Shown here: in pieces, positions 36,621-44,763 of the stretch
Layout: each line of letters begins with the position of its first letter
Position numbering within the stretch: the first letter of the stretch is position 1
NCBI GenBank assembly: GCA_002483085.1
Contig: DLHF01000044.1
Coordinates: 61,803 to 125,802 of the forward strand
Length of the DNA stretch: 64,000 bases
Source: Ignavibacteria bacterium UBA7675
GTDB taxonomy: Bacteria > Bacteroidota > Ignavibacteria > Kapaibacteriales > UB7675
Reading direction: 5' to 3'
Notes under the pieces: generated by a model
Seen by the model: the letters and a program-made list of their open reading frames with translations, nothing else
The model's database searches: none
Told to the model about the DNA's origin: nothing
Position numbers and translations under genes: made by a program

Positions 36621-37011
36621 GTGCAAACTCCTGTAAAAAAATATTAATACGCAAAACTCCTGTTTTCAATAGGGGAATCGGTAACCGCCGGAGAACCTTC
36701 CATCTTGTTAGAATCGCACTTTCTTTCTACTCTCAGACAATCGCGCGCTGTAAAAATCCAGTAACTCTCTACTTTTGTGTTGCTTTTATGTCGGTACTGG
36801 TATTAATGACACATCAAAAGTCCAAAAGTTGCAAAACTTTTTTACATGGCGTCGAAATGCCTTTACAAGGAGTATAAAACAGTGGTAAGCGGGAGACTCG
36901 GGGGAGAATTTGCAAGATTTTTCAGGAGAGAGCAGAAAACTCAAAAAAAATCTTGTGTCGGGTTTTAGAACGTTTTATATTTGCGTTTCTCAAGCGTCTT
37001 TGAGAGTTAAC
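36621..37011. other. 391-base gap before tRNA-Gln
   Basis: The gap is A+T-rich, contains the tRNA promoter at 36953-36983 and presumably the promoter of the divergent unknown gene. An open frame on the plus strand across it (36530-36877) lacks protein character. No repeat copy is present. Confidence 0.6.
36953..36983 (+). promoter_or_regulatory. Bacteroidota-type promoter before tRNA-Gln
   Basis: TATATTTG at 36976-36983 is a full match to TAnnTTTG. TTG at 36953-36955, 20 bases upstream, matches the 3' part of the -33 box TTTG. The tRNA starts 28 bases downstream. Confidence 0.6.
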
Positions 37012-37083
37012 TGGGGCGTCGCCAAGCGGCAAGGCAGCGGATTTTGGATCCGCCATTCGTAGGTTCGAATCCTTCCGCCCCAG
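37012..37083 (+). tRNA. tRNA-Gln (anticodon UUG)
   Basis: The acceptor arms TGGGGCG (37012-37018) and CGCCCCA (37076-37082) pair, with discriminator G at 37083. The anticodon arm is GCGGA, loop TTTTGGA, TCCGC, giving anticodon TTG. The T-arm has the usual GGTTCGAATCC. A T-rich run follows directly. Confidence 0.96.
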
Positions 37084-37216
37084 CTTTTTTATTTCCGCAC
37101 TCGGCCCGTTGCTCGACGGTAGTACTTCCCCTGGTCTGTATTCATTCAGTCGGTGTCTCCGGCAGGAGCTCTCAACGGCCCGTTTGCTGGGTATACAACA
37201 GCGCACTGCGCCCGGT

Positions 37217-38161
37217 ATGAACGCCATGGCTAGTTTTAAAATCGTTACGGGGCGATCCAATCCCGAGCTTGCGAACAAAATCGCAGCGTATCTGGATGTT
37301 GAGCTGAGCCAGGTTGCTATCCGAAATTTCAGCGACGGCGAGCTCTGGGTAAAGTACGAAGAAAATATTAGAGGTGTAGACCTCTTTATAGTACAGTCGA
37401 CACATGCTCCATCAGACAACCTGATGGAGTTGTTGATTTTAATAGACGCCGCTCGCCGTGCTTCTGCTCACCGCATTACTGCGGTGATACCCTACTTCGG
37501 GTATGCAAGGCAAGATCGCAAAGACCAGCCACGGGTGTCGATCACAGCAAAACTCGTAGCTAATCTGATTACCCAGGCCGGTGCTGATCGCGTTATTACG
37601 ATGGACTTGCACGCACCGCAGCTCCAGGGCTTCTTTGATATACCGATGGATCATTTATATGCTTCCACGGTGTTGCTGAAAAGGCTTATGGACCTCGGGC
37701 ACGACAATGTAGCTGTGGCGGCTCCTGACGTGGGTGGTGTAAAGACGGCGCGAGCCTATGCCAAACGCCTTGGTGCAGACCTGCTCCTTGTCGATAAAAG
37801 GCGCCCTGCGCCCAATGTCGCCGAAATTTTGAATATCATTGGCGACCCGAAAGGGAAGACAATCTATCTGGTCGACGATCTGGCAGATACTGCCGGTACC
37901 CTTGTCAACTGTGCTGAAGCGCTGACAGCGGCGGGCGCCGAGCAGATTTACGCAGCCTGCACGCACCCGGTGTTTTCGGGCGATGCTTTATCGCGGATCG
38001 ACAGCAGCGTGATTTCGACAATGTTTGTCTCGGATTCCATCCCTCTTACGCATGCCGTCGATAAGATTAAGGTGGAAACCGTAGCGAAAATTTTTGCGGA
38101 AGCGATTATTCGCACGCACAACAGCCGCTCGATCAGTTCTCTGTTCGAAATCCCGCACTGA
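37217..38161 (+). CDS. prs: Ribose-phosphate pyrophosphokinase
   Basis: Makes PRPP from ribose 5-phosphate and ATP for nucleotide, His and Trp synthesis. The 314-residue protein shows the family motifs SFKIVTGRSNPELANKI, FSDGE, the ATP-site PYFGYARQDRK, the metal-site DLHAPQLQGFFDIPMDHL and the PRPP-binding loop DDLADTAGTL. Length is standard. ATG 37217 and 37226 are both possible starts; the in-frame extension upstream to 37109 has no family counterpart. It follows tRNA-Gln and precedes rplY by 58 bases; prs-rplY-pth is a common gene order. Confidence 0.96.
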   Translation: MNAMASFKIVTGRSNPELANKIAAYLDVELSQVAIRNFSDGELWVKYEENIRGVDLFIVQSTHAPSDNLMELLILIDAARRASAHRITAVIPYFGYARQDRKDQPRVSITAKLVANLITQAGADRVITMDLHAPQLQGFFDIPMDHLYASTVLLKRLMDLGHDNVAVAAPDVGGVKTARAYAKRLGADLLLVDKRRPAPNVAEILNIIGDPKGKTIYLVDDLADTAGTLVNCAEALTAAGAEQIYAACTHPVFSGDALSRIDSSVISTMFVSDSIPLTHAVDKIKVETVAKIFAEAIIRTHNSRSISSLFEIPH

Positions 38162-38219
38162 CAGGCGGTAGTTTACTTCCGAATAATACAGTTTGAGATA
38201 TTTTTTCAGGGACTCGACT

Positions 38220-38834
38220 ATGAGTGATATAACCATTTCCGCGCAGCGCCGCGAGACCGGCAAAAAGGCTACCAAAGCCGTCCGCAAACAGGGCTTTATT
38301 CCCGGTGTCTTCTATATGGAAGGCAACGAAGCTGTTCCGATTGCGACAACGTTTCTCGCTCTTCGCTCGGCTGTTTATACATCGGAAACACATGTGATCC
38401 ACCTGAAGGTGGAAGGCGGCATCAGCCACGATTGCGTGCTGAAGGATATATCGTTCGATCCTGTCACCGATAATATCGTTCACTTCGACCTACTCGGCCT
38501 GAAAGCTGGCCACAAAGTAACTGTGGAAGTTCCCGTTGTTCTTGTTGGCCAAGCTATTGGTGCGCGCGATGGCGGTATTGTGCAGCACAATCTGCACAAA
38601 ATCCGCGTAGAGTGCCTCCCTAAAGATATGCCCGAGCATATCGAAGTTGATGTCACCGATATGAAAATTGGCGATATTTTTCACATCGGCCAGCTCGCAC
38701 TCGGCAATATCCGCAGCTTGGAGCACGCCGATGTCGTTGTTGTAAGCGTTATGGCGCCTACAGTGAAAGACCTTGAGGCTGGTGTTGCAACCGAGCCCGA
38801 AGTTGTCAATGAAAAAGGCAAAAAAGACGCCTGA
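38220..38834 (+). CDS. rplY: 50S ribosomal protein L25, general stress protein Ctc type
   Basis: The 204-residue protein has the L25 domain (ISAQRRETGKKATKAVRKQG ... GFIPGVFYMEG) and the extra C-terminal TL5/Ctc beta domain (HKVTVEVPVVLVGQAIGARDGG). It binds 5S rRNA in the large subunit. The C-terminus is a short charged tail. ATG 38220 is the family-like start. Its end overlaps the start of pth by 26 bases. Confidence 0.95.
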   Translation: MSDITISAQRRETGKKATKAVRKQGFIPGVFYMEGNEAVPIATTFLALRSAVYTSETHVIHLKVEGGISHDCVLKDISFDPVTDNIVHFDLLGLKAGHKVTVEVPVVLVGQAIGARDGGIVQHNLHKIRVECLPKDMPEHIEVDVTDMKIGDIFHIGQLALGNIRSLEHADVVVVSVMAPTVKDLEAGVATEPEVVNEKGKKDA

Positions 38835-39441
38835 TTGGCTCGTGGTTGGCCTGGGTAATCCCGGTCCGGCTTACGCACCCACCCGGCACAATGTCGGCTG
38901 GATGGTGTGCGAAGCGTTGTGCCAGCGGTATAATGTACAGTTTCAGCAGGGCGACGGGCAATGGCTTGAATCGCTAGTTGATCTGGGACCCAAAACCGCA
39001 TTGGTGCTTCTGCCTACTACATATATGAATAGATCCGGGAAAGCCGTTGCCGAGGCGCAGCGGCTTTTTCGCATTCCCGCAGAGCGCGTCGCCGTAGTTG
39101 TCGACGAGTACAATTTCCCGGTCGGCAAAGTTCACCTGAAAGCGCAGGGCAGCGACGGTGGACACAATGGCGTGGCTTCAGTAATTGCCGAAACAGGGAC
39201 GCCCGCCTTCTGGCGCTTGCGCTGCGGTATCGACCGCAACTTTGGCCCCGGTGGTTTAGTCGATTATGTGCTCGCTCCCTTTGCTCCCGAAGAAGAACAG
39301 CAGCGCAATGCTATGGTAGAAGCTGCGGCAGATGCCATAAAAGATATGATTCTCATTGGCCCGCAACGGGCAATGTCGGCAATCAATTCCCGCCCCCTGC
39401 CAACTACTGCTGCAGGCGATAGCGAGAAAAAACTTCCGTAA
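38809..39441 (+). CDS. pth: Peptidyl-tRNA hydrolase
   Basis: Releases tRNA from peptidyl-tRNA that has fallen off ribosomes. The 210-residue protein shows VVGLGNPGPAYAPTRHNVGW with the catalytic His, TYMNRSG with the conserved Asn, VVVDEYNFPVGKVHLK with the catalytic-dyad Asp, and GSDGGHNGVASV. The first Asp pair of the third motif is Asp-Glu rather than Asp-Asp, a minor change. The start at ATG 38809 overlaps rplY by 26 bases, so the two are likely coupled. The ~20-residue tail is Pro/Ser/Thr-rich. Confidence 0.95.
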   Translation: MKKAKKTPDWLVVGLGNPGPAYAPTRHNVGWMVCEALCQRYNVQFQQGDGQWLESLVDLGPKTALVLLPTTYMNRSGKAVAEAQRLFRIPAERVAVVVDEYNFPVGKVHLKAQGSDGGHNGVASVIAETGTPAFWRLRCGIDRNFGPGGLVDYVLAPFAPEEEQQRNAMVEAAADAIKDMILIGPQRAMSAINSRPLPTTAAGDSEKKLP

Positions 39442-39547
39442 TTTACAATTCACGTGTTGAGCAACTGCTTCTTTCCTTCATTGGCCGCTACGGCGTGCGA
39501 AGGGCAAAAGAACGTTGCATTGTCAAACTCTCATTTCTGAGGTTTTC

Positions 39548-40153
39548 ATGTCTAATTACACAGGTGCCAAGGTAAGGCTATCCCGCAAACTGGGTATTGC
39601 CCTTACGCCGAAAGCCCGCAAGTACATGGAGCGCAAGCCGTATCCTCCGGGACAGCACGGCAATAGTAAGCGCCGCGCAAAAGTATCGGTGTACGGCCAG
39701 CAGCTAGCCGAAAAGCAGCGTCTGCGCTATCAGTACCATATCCACGAGCGCCAAATGCGCCGCTATATGGAAAAAGCTACTCGCAAGCTCGGAAACACCG
39801 GGGAAATCCTCGTGCAGTTTCTGGAATCGCGTTTGGACGCTATTGTGTTCCGCGCTGGTCTTGCTCGCTCTATCTATGCTGCACGCCAGTATGTAACACA
39901 CGGACACCTTGAAGTAAACGGCAAAAAAGTGGATATTCCTTCGTACCAGGTTAGCGTCAACGACGTAGTCACCGTGCGCGAGAAAAGCCGTAAGCTGCCC
40001 TGCTTCCAGGATGCTATCCGCCAGGCTGTTCCGCCGCCGTATCTGGAACTTTCCAAATCGAACCTCTCGGTGAAGTACCTCTATCTTCCGCCGCGTGAAG
40101 AAGTTCCTGTTGTCTGCGAAATTCCGTTCGTTATCGAGTATTACTCGCGGTAA
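39548..40153 (+). CDS. rpsD: 30S ribosomal protein S4
   Basis: The 201-residue protein binds 16S rRNA and nucleates small-subunit assembly. It has the N-terminal arm SNYTGAKVRLSRKLGI and PYPPGQHG, the S4 domain ARQYVTHGHLEVNGKKVD and the C-terminus EIPFVIEYYSR. No zinc Cys cluster is present in the N-terminal part (Cys-free form). The gene stands alone, away from the alpha operon, and has a strong terminator. ATG 39548 is the family start; an in-frame codon at 39515 is unlikely. Confidence 0.97.
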   Translation: MSNYTGAKVRLSRKLGIALTPKARKYMERKPYPPGQHGNSKRRAKVSVYGQQLAEKQRLRYQYHIHERQMRRYMEKATRKLGNTGEILVQFLESRLDAIVFRAGLARSIYAARQYVTHGHLEVNGKKVDIPSYQVSVNDVVTVREKSRKLPCFQDAIRQAVPPPYLELSKSNLSVKYLYLPPREEVPVVCEIPFVIEYYSR

Positions 40154-40175
40154 CGAAGGCCGTACAGAAATATAT

Positions 40176-40210
40176 ACCCCTTTCGCGCTCTGTGCGGAAG
40201 GGGTTTTTTT
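40176..40210 (+). terminator. Rho-independent terminator after rpsD
   Basis: ACCCCTTTCGC and GCGGAAGGGGT form a stem of about ten pairs, followed by TTTTTTT (40204-40210). Confidence 0.85.
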
Positions 40211-40255
40211 ATGTGCGTTTATGAGCGTGGAGTGGGTCGACTTTTCTTGCTCGGT

Positions 40256-40480
40256 GTAGAGTGCGCTTCTGCCTCTGGCCATACTGTGGTCTCTGCACCG
40301 CGCTGCACGACCGCCTCGTGCTGTGCTGCCGTCGCCTCGCTGTAACGGCAAACAGGAGCTGATAGTACACGGCTGATACGCATTCGCCGTCTTCAGGCGG
40401 CAGGCCGTCGGCCAACCGATAAGCAGTTCATGCGACCGGTGACAGCGACCCCGCGTGCGCCGCGAAGACGCCCGTGCCAC
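40256..40480 (+). repeat. Dispersed intergenic repeat, copy F (longest copy)
   Basis: Left module: GTGCGCTTCTGCCTCTGG, CTCTGCACCGCGCTGCAC, CCGCCTCGTG and TGTGCTGCCG. Right module: TGCGACCGGTGACAGCGACC and GACGCCCGTGCCAC. Between them lies a 100-base spacer containing a small inverted repeat (GCCGTCTTCAGGCGGCA region). Confidence 0.75.
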
Positions 40481-40567
40481 ACATATATCCAGTGCAGAAG
40501 CGTTGGATAACTTCGTTTTTTAGTGAAAAGCTCGTAAGTTTATCGACTTATTTTTTGAGGAGGAAGT

Positions 40568-40843
40568 ATGGCAATGCAGCACGAAAAGCTACCTAAAGAT
40601 CAGGCGCCCCGCAAAGGAGAGCGCTATACAGTATGCCACGAGGGAAAAGCGCTGTACGAGGCGGATATTGTAAAGTACGGAGGTGGTTGCTGGGCTACGG
40701 TGCAAGTAGTAGGCGCTGTTGATGAGCAGGTTGCGGATATGTACCGCCCCGGCGATACGTTCGAGATGCGTGTGGCGATGTACGAATTCCGGCGCGAAGC
40801 TGATGCAGAGATTGCCAACACTTCGGCTGGCACCTGTGGGTAA
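40568..40843 (+). CDS. Unrecognised 91-residue protein, cytoplasmic
   Basis: I do not recognise the family. It starts MAMQHEKLPKDQAPRKGERY with a strong ribosome-binding site (GAGGAGG) upstream. The middle reads as a small beta-barrel-like domain (VCHEGKALYEADIVKYGGGCWATVQVV ... YRPGDTFEMRVAMYEFRRE), reminiscent of short RNA/DNA-binding or translation-factor-like barrels; that is a guess from the strand pattern. The end overlaps the likely GTG start of the next gene by 8 bases, so it heads an operon with the YdjM-like gene and dnaG. Confidence 0.7.
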   Translation: MAMQHEKLPKDQAPRKGERYTVCHEGKALYEADIVKYGGGCWATVQVVGAVDEQVADMYRPGDTFEMRVAMYEFRREADAEIANTSAGTCG

Positions 40844-41480
40844 TTTTATCCATCATATAAGCGGGGGAATCGTAGCCGGAGGCGTGTGCAGTGCCGCTGC
40901 TGTCAAATTTTTCGACCAGTCGCCTATCGACGCTGCTGCTGTGGGAGTGTTGTGCTGTGCCAGTAGTCTTCTGCCGGACATCGACAGCCCGCAGAGCAAA
41001 CCAACAGAGCTGCTTTTTGGAATGTCGGGAGTGCTTGCGCCGGTGTTTATCGTGCAGGGGATAGGTGTGCAGCGGCTCACCCCTTCGGAAATCATCCTTG
41101 TGGCGCTTGCCGGGTATATGGTCGTGCAGTATGTTGCGCGCCGCCTGATGCAGCGAATGACCGTGCATCGCGGTATATTTCACAGTATTCCAATGGCATT
41201 GGTATGGGGTACTATTGTGTACTTGGCCTTTCGCCAGTCGCCTTCTACGACGCAGAATGTGGCTGCTGCCGCTGCAGTACTGGGCTTTATCGTGCACTTA
41301 ATTATCGACGAAATGTTTTCCTTTATCAATTTTGAAGGGGTAAGGCTTTCGCCAAAGCAGTCGTTTGGCACGGCATTTAAATTTTTTGCTGGATCGCCGC
41401 CTGCCAATATCGCCGTGTATCTTGTGCTGGGTGTATTGTTGTACTTTTGCCTTGTCGACGCAGGTTTACTCGCGGGATAA
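40836..41480 (+). CDS. YdjM/DUF457-like membrane-bound metal-dependent hydrolase
   Basis: The 214-residue integral membrane protein has about five membrane segments and the conserved His/Asp motifs of the YdjM/LexA-regulated inner-membrane hydrolase family: SSLLPDIDSPQS, MTVHRGIFHSIPMALV and HLIIDEMF. Family members are predicted metal-dependent phosphohydrolase-like enzymes; activity is poorly known. I use GTG 40836, which overlaps the preceding stop by 8 bases and starts at the usual place (GNFIHHISGGIVAGG); ATG 40803 is the alternative. It precedes dnaG by 3 bases. Confidence 0.82.
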   Translation: MGNFIHHISGGIVAGGVCSAAAVKFFDQSPIDAAAVGVLCCASSLLPDIDSPQSKPTELLFGMSGVLAPVFIVQGIGVQRLTPSEIILVALAGYMVVQYVARRLMQRMTVHRGIFHSIPMALVWGTIVYLAFRQSPSTTQNVAAAAAVLGFIVHLIIDEMFSFINFEGVRLSPKQSFGTAFKFFAGSPPANIAVYLVLGVLLYFCLVDAGLLAG

Positions 41481-41483
41481 TTC

Positions 41484-43415
41484 ATGAAAATTCCTGAGCA
41501 TATCGTAGAGCAGATACGCCAGCAGAGCGATATTGTTGAAGTTGTTGGCGAGGTAGTGCCGCTGCGCCAGCGCGGGCGGAATTACATCGGGTTGTGCCCA
41601 TTTCACGGCGAAAAAACACCATCGTTCAATGTATCGCCCGACCGTGGCATTTACAAGTGCTTTGGCTGTGGCAAGGGCGGCAATGTCTTTTCCTTCCTGA
41701 TGGAATACCACAAAATGAGTTTTGTGGACGCCGTAAAATCGCTTGCACACCGATCTGGAATTTCGCTGCCCGAAAGCGACGAAGAGGGGGCCGAAGGCGG
41801 AGGAGAGCAGGGGCGTTACGAATCGGTGTACGCACTGCTGCGCTCTGCTGCAAACTTTTACTTCAAAATACTCTACGCGCCTGAGGGAAGCGTTGGCTCG
41901 GATTATGTGCGCCGCAGGGCTTTTCAGGAGAACACTGTCAAAGAGTTCGGGCTTGGGTATTCGCCCGATCAGTGGCAGGGGCTACTGGACGAGATGCGTA
42001 AGCAGGGATTTAGCGACGATGTATTTCTCGACGCCGGGCTGGCTATAAAGCGCGACAATGGTGGGCTTTACGACCGATTTCGCGGTCGGCTAATGTTTCC
42101 CATTCAGAACACAATGGGGCGGGTAATCGGCTTTGGTGCCCGCATCCTAAAAGATGAGCCGGGGCAGCCCAAATACATCAACTCGCCGCAGTCGCTTGTG
42201 TACGACAAAAGCAAGGTGCTGTACGGCATTTTCCAGGCAAAAGAAGCTATTCGCAGGGAGGGCACAGCGCTCCTTGTAGAAGGCTACGCCGATTTGCTAT
42301 CGCTGTATCAGGCTGGCTTCCGCAATGCTGTGGCTTCCAGCGGCACAGCACTTACCCGCGAGCAGCTCCAACTGGTAGGCCGCTACGGTAAAAAATTAAT
42401 CATTGTGTACGACGGTGACTTTGCCGGTGCCAACGCCGCTCTGCGCGGGCTTGAGCTCGCCCTCGAAGAAGGGTTTGATGTAAAAATAGCGCGTTTGCCC
42501 GATGGCGAAGACCCCGATAGCCTTGTGCGAAACCGGGGAGCACAGGCAATGGATCGCGTGATCGCCGAAGCTCTGTCCTTTGTGGATTTTAAAGGAGAGA
42601 TGCTGAAAGCGCAGGGGCTGCTCTCAACACCGGAAGGGCAGGCCGAGGCTGTACGGGCGCTGATAGAGACAATTTCGAAGGTTCCCGACCATATACGGCG
42701 GGACTTCATGCTTCGCGCTGTTGCTTTCAGATTCGAGCTCAACGAGCAAATGCTTTATACCGAGCTTTCCGGCGTACTGCGTAAGCGTTCGCTGAGCGTC
42801 CGCACTACGCCTGCCCGACGGGACAGCGAGCCGAGCAGCCGAGCAGCAGTACCCGAGCAGCAAGGCGAGCCGCAAAAAAGCACTGTAGCTACAGAGCCTG
42901 CGGTCAAGCCCGGTCTGGATCTGCTTCCTGAAGAGCGTGAACTGCTTTATATCATGACCAAAGAGCCGAAATCTGTTCTTTATCTACGGCAAAAATACAG
43001 CGTAACATCAGATTCTTTTGTGAGCGAGACTGGGCGGCGCTTGTGCGATAAAATTTTTCTTGCTGCTGAGCACCACCGTACCAGCGTGGAGCAGGCAATT
43101 ATCAACGAAGCTGAGATAGAAGGAGACGAAGGCGGGAAGCAGGACGCCTCACTGCTCTCTGAGATCATTGTGCAGCGTCCGTTGCCGAGCGCCCGTTGGC
43201 GTGAATTTGGAGTTTCGTTAGTAGAAGAGCCATTAAAAATCATTGAAGAATGCCTAACGCGGTTGCAGATAAGCCATCGCGAGCGCGCCCTGCGAGCAAT
43301 CGAGCAGCAGCTCCGGCACGCCGACGCAGAGCTGCAAACGGAACTATTGCGGGAGTACAGTCGTATCCGGGCAGAAATAGATAAAATTCGGATAGACGGC
43401 CTCCAGATAGCATAG
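41484..43415 (+). CDS. dnaG: DNA primase
   Basis: Makes RNA primers for replication. The 643-residue protein has the N-terminal zinc ribbon (C38, H41, C59, C62 in LCPFHGEKTPSF and YKCFGCGKGG), the catalytic core with EFGLGYSPD, the Toprim motifs LLVEGYADLLSL and VYDGDFAGANAALRG, and a C-terminal helicase-binding region after a Gln/Thr/Pro linker (about 455-480). Length is normal. It starts 3 bases after the YdjM-like gene. The nuoJ gene follows after about 130 bases with its own promoter. Confidence 0.96.
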   Translation: MKIPEHIVEQIRQQSDIVEVVGEVVPLRQRGRNYIGLCPFHGEKTPSFNVSPDRGIYKCFGCGKGGNVFSFLMEYHKMSFVDAVKSLAHRSGISLPESDEEGAEGGGEQGRYESVYALLRSAANFYFKILYAPEGSVGSDYVRRRAFQENTVKEFGLGYSPDQWQGLLDEMRKQGFSDDVFLDAGLAIKRDNGGLYDRFRGRLMFPIQNTMGRVIGFGARILKDEPGQPKYINSPQSLVYDKSKVLYGIFQAKEAIRREGTALLVEGYADLLSLYQAGFRNAVASSGTALTREQLQLVGRYGKKLIIVYDGDFAGANAALRGLELALEEGFDVKIARLPDGEDPDSLVRNRGAQAMDRVIAEALSFVDFKGEMLKAQGLLSTPEGQAEAVRALIETISKVPDHIRRDFMLRAVAFRFELNEQMLYTELSGVLRKRSLSVRTTPARRDSEPSSRAAVPEQQGEPQKSTVATEPAVKPGLDLLPEERELLYIMTKEPKSVLYLRQKYSVTSDSFVSETGRRLCDKIFLAAEHHRTSVEQAIINEAEIEGDEGGKQDASLLSEIIVQRPLPSARWREFGVSLVEEPLKIIEECLTRLQISHRERALRAIEQQLRHADAELQTELLREYSRIRAEIDKIRIDGLQIA

Positions 43416-43472
43416 CCAGAAGAGGGCATTTTGCAGCGGCGAACACGCTTATGAATTTTTCCAAAAAAAGAG

Positions 43473-43505
43473 TTTGCCGTTATTTGGCAAATTCTTGTAT
43501 TTTTG
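43473..43505 (+). promoter_or_regulatory. Bacteroidota-type promoter before nuoJ
   Basis: TTTG at 43473-43476 and TATTTTTG at 43498-43505, spaced 21 bases, match both the -33 (TTTG) and the -7 (TAnnTTTG) consensus. The nuoJ start follows at 43547. Confidence 0.65.
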
Positions 43506-43546
43506 CGCTTTGATTACTGGGTCCTTTTACACTTCAACAACTTGCC

Positions 43547-44059
43547 GTGAGTTCAACTGCAATAACCTTTATTATACTTGCTATCGGAGCCATAGCGAGT
43601 GGTGTCATGATGATCACCCGCAGGAACCCTGTCACTGCGGCTATGTTTCTGGTTCTTCACTTTATTGCACTGGCGGGATTATATCTGACGCTTCAGGCTC
43701 AGCTTTTGGCTGCGCTACAGATATTGGTTTACGCAGGGGCGATCATGGTATTAGTGTTGTTCGTAATTATGCTGTTGAATCTTGGCAAAGATGAGCAGCT
43801 TACAGAGAAGTTGAACACCCGGTCGATTGTAACGTTTGCTTTTGCCGCCGTTCTCCTTCTGCAACTCGGCTCTGTTTTTCTTGGACAACCAACCTCGTAT
43901 ACACAAATATCGGATCAGGCTGGTACAATCGGTACCGTGGAAGCAATAGGTGAATCTCTGTTCAGTTCATTTATTTTTCCCTTTGAAGCAATCTCCCTTC
44001 TGCTGCTTGCAGCGATTGTAGGTGCCATTCTGCTTGCGAAAAGAAAACTGGAATCCTGA
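43547..44059 (+). CDS. nuoJ: NADH-quinone oxidoreductase subunit J
   Basis: Membrane subunit of respiratory complex I. The 170-residue protein has five hydrophobic segments with the NuoJ pattern: RNPVTAAMFLVLHFIALAGLYLTLQAQLLAALQILVYAGAIMVLVLFVIMLLNL, the most conserved block of the family. The C-terminal segment ends in KRKLES. Start is GTG 43547. Only nuoK follows; the rest of the nuo genes are not in the window. Confidence 0.94.
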   Translation: MSSTAITFIILAIGAIASGVMMITRRNPVTAAMFLVLHFIALAGLYLTLQAQLLAALQILVYAGAIMVLVLFVIMLLNLGKDEQLTEKLNTRSIVTFAFAAVLLLQLGSVFLGQPTSYTQISDQAGTIGTVEAIGESLFSSFIFPFEAISLLLLAAIVGAILLAKRKLES

Positions 44060-44080
44060 TCTCAATCTTCGTGGTGCCTG

Positions 44081-44389
44081 ATGTACAATATTCCTTTAGA
44101 ATACTACCTGTCCGTATCGGCTGTACTGTTTGTCATCGGTATGATAGGAGTACTGACGCGGCGCAATGCCATCATCATTTTCATGTGCATTGAGATGATG
44201 CTCAATGCCGTGAATTTGACGCTGGTTTCTTTCTCTGCGTTTTTGGGAGATATAACTGGCCAGATTTTTGTGTTTTTTGTGATGACGGTAGCTGCTGCTG
44301 AAGCAGCAATCGGCTTGGCGATCATCTTGGCGCTGTTCCGCAACAAGCAGACGGTGTATGTAGATGAAGTCAACATCATGAAATGGTAG
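44081..44389 (+). CDS. nuoK: NADH-quinone oxidoreductase subunit K
   Basis: Membrane subunit with three segments. The 102-residue protein shows the family motifs MIGVLTRRNAIIIFMCIEMMLNAVNLTLV, including the conserved Glu in the second segment, and FVMTVAAAEAAIGLAI with the third-segment Glu; these Glu residues take part in proton pumping. It lies 21 bases behind nuoJ and ends at a terminator. Confidence 0.96.
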   Translation: MYNIPLEYYLSVSAVLFVIGMIGVLTRRNAIIIFMCIEMMLNAVNLTLVSFSAFLGDITGQIFVFFVMTVAAAEAAIGLAIILALFRNKQTVYVDEVNIMKW

Positions 44390-44440
44390 AGCACTCAGCG
44401 GGCGGACGCCTGCCGGGTCGCGGGTAGCGATAAGAAAAGA

Positions 44441-44490
44441 CTACAACGAAACCGGATAACAGTATGGCCGGTTTTATGTTGTAGATTTTT
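44441..44490. terminator. Bidirectional terminator after nuoK
   Basis: CTACAAC (44441-44447) pairs with GTTGTAG (44478-44484), with an inner AACCGG/CCGGTT stem. TTTTT follows on the plus strand, and a T-rich run (TCTTTTCTT) follows on the minus strand, so it can end nuoK and any convergent minus-strand transcript. Confidence 0.8.
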
Positions 44491-44518
44491 CTTGCACGCG
44501 GTAGTGCCAAATTGTAAA

Positions 44519-44659
44519 TTAGGCGCCGTTTAGGTAAGCGCAGCCCTCTTGGGGGTGAAGGCTTGTTTCCCAACCTAGATCGGTCCACATTTTGCAGCAC
44601 TCTGTGAACCGTAGCATCCCATCCCGCTGTACCCACACACGTGCGCCAATTTGGTGCAT
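44519..44659 (-). CDS. Possible 46-residue small protein, unrecognised
   Basis: ATG at 44659 opens a frame of 46 residues (MHQIGARVWVQRDG start, EGCAYLNGA end) with a plausible residue mixture, two adjacent Cys and three Trp. It converges on the bidirectional hairpin at 44441-44484, which would serve as its terminator. There is no recognisable domain. It may equally be chance. Confidence 0.25.
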   Translation of the reverse strand: MHQIGARVWVQRDGMLRFTECCKMWTDLGWETSLHPQEGCAYLNGA

Positions 44660-44763
44660 GTATTGCTCTGCCTATACCTAAAGAAACTAATCGATGGTTG
44701 TATGAACATTACAAACAGTTATTATAATCAATTAATCATTTACACAATGTAAGGAGTAACGTA

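Larger units (their letters stand above)
40154..40567. other. 414-base gap after rpsD
   Basis: It holds the rpsD terminator (40176-40210), repeat copy F (40256-40480) and a possible weak promoter (TAAGTTTA at 40535-40542) before the small gene at 40568. No gene is visible on either strand. Confidence 0.65.
44390..44763. other. 374-base gap before the giant secreted-protein gene
   Basis: It contains a bidirectional terminator hairpin (44441-44484), a possible 46-residue minus-strand frame (44519-44659), a weak sigma-70-like TTGTAT / TATAAT pair (44698-44703 and 44723-44728, 19 apart) and AAGGAG before the next gene. Confidence 0.6.

Noticed and set aside
36530..36877. 115-codon plus-strand frame upstream of tRNA-Gln
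   Set aside because: It overlaps the start of the minus-strand gene, has a mixed, basic, Cys-rich translation and no family sign.
612..40480. The dispersed repeat as a CRISPR or tRNA-like array
   Set aside because: Copies are single, far apart and in both orientations, with no regular spacers and no tRNA fold.
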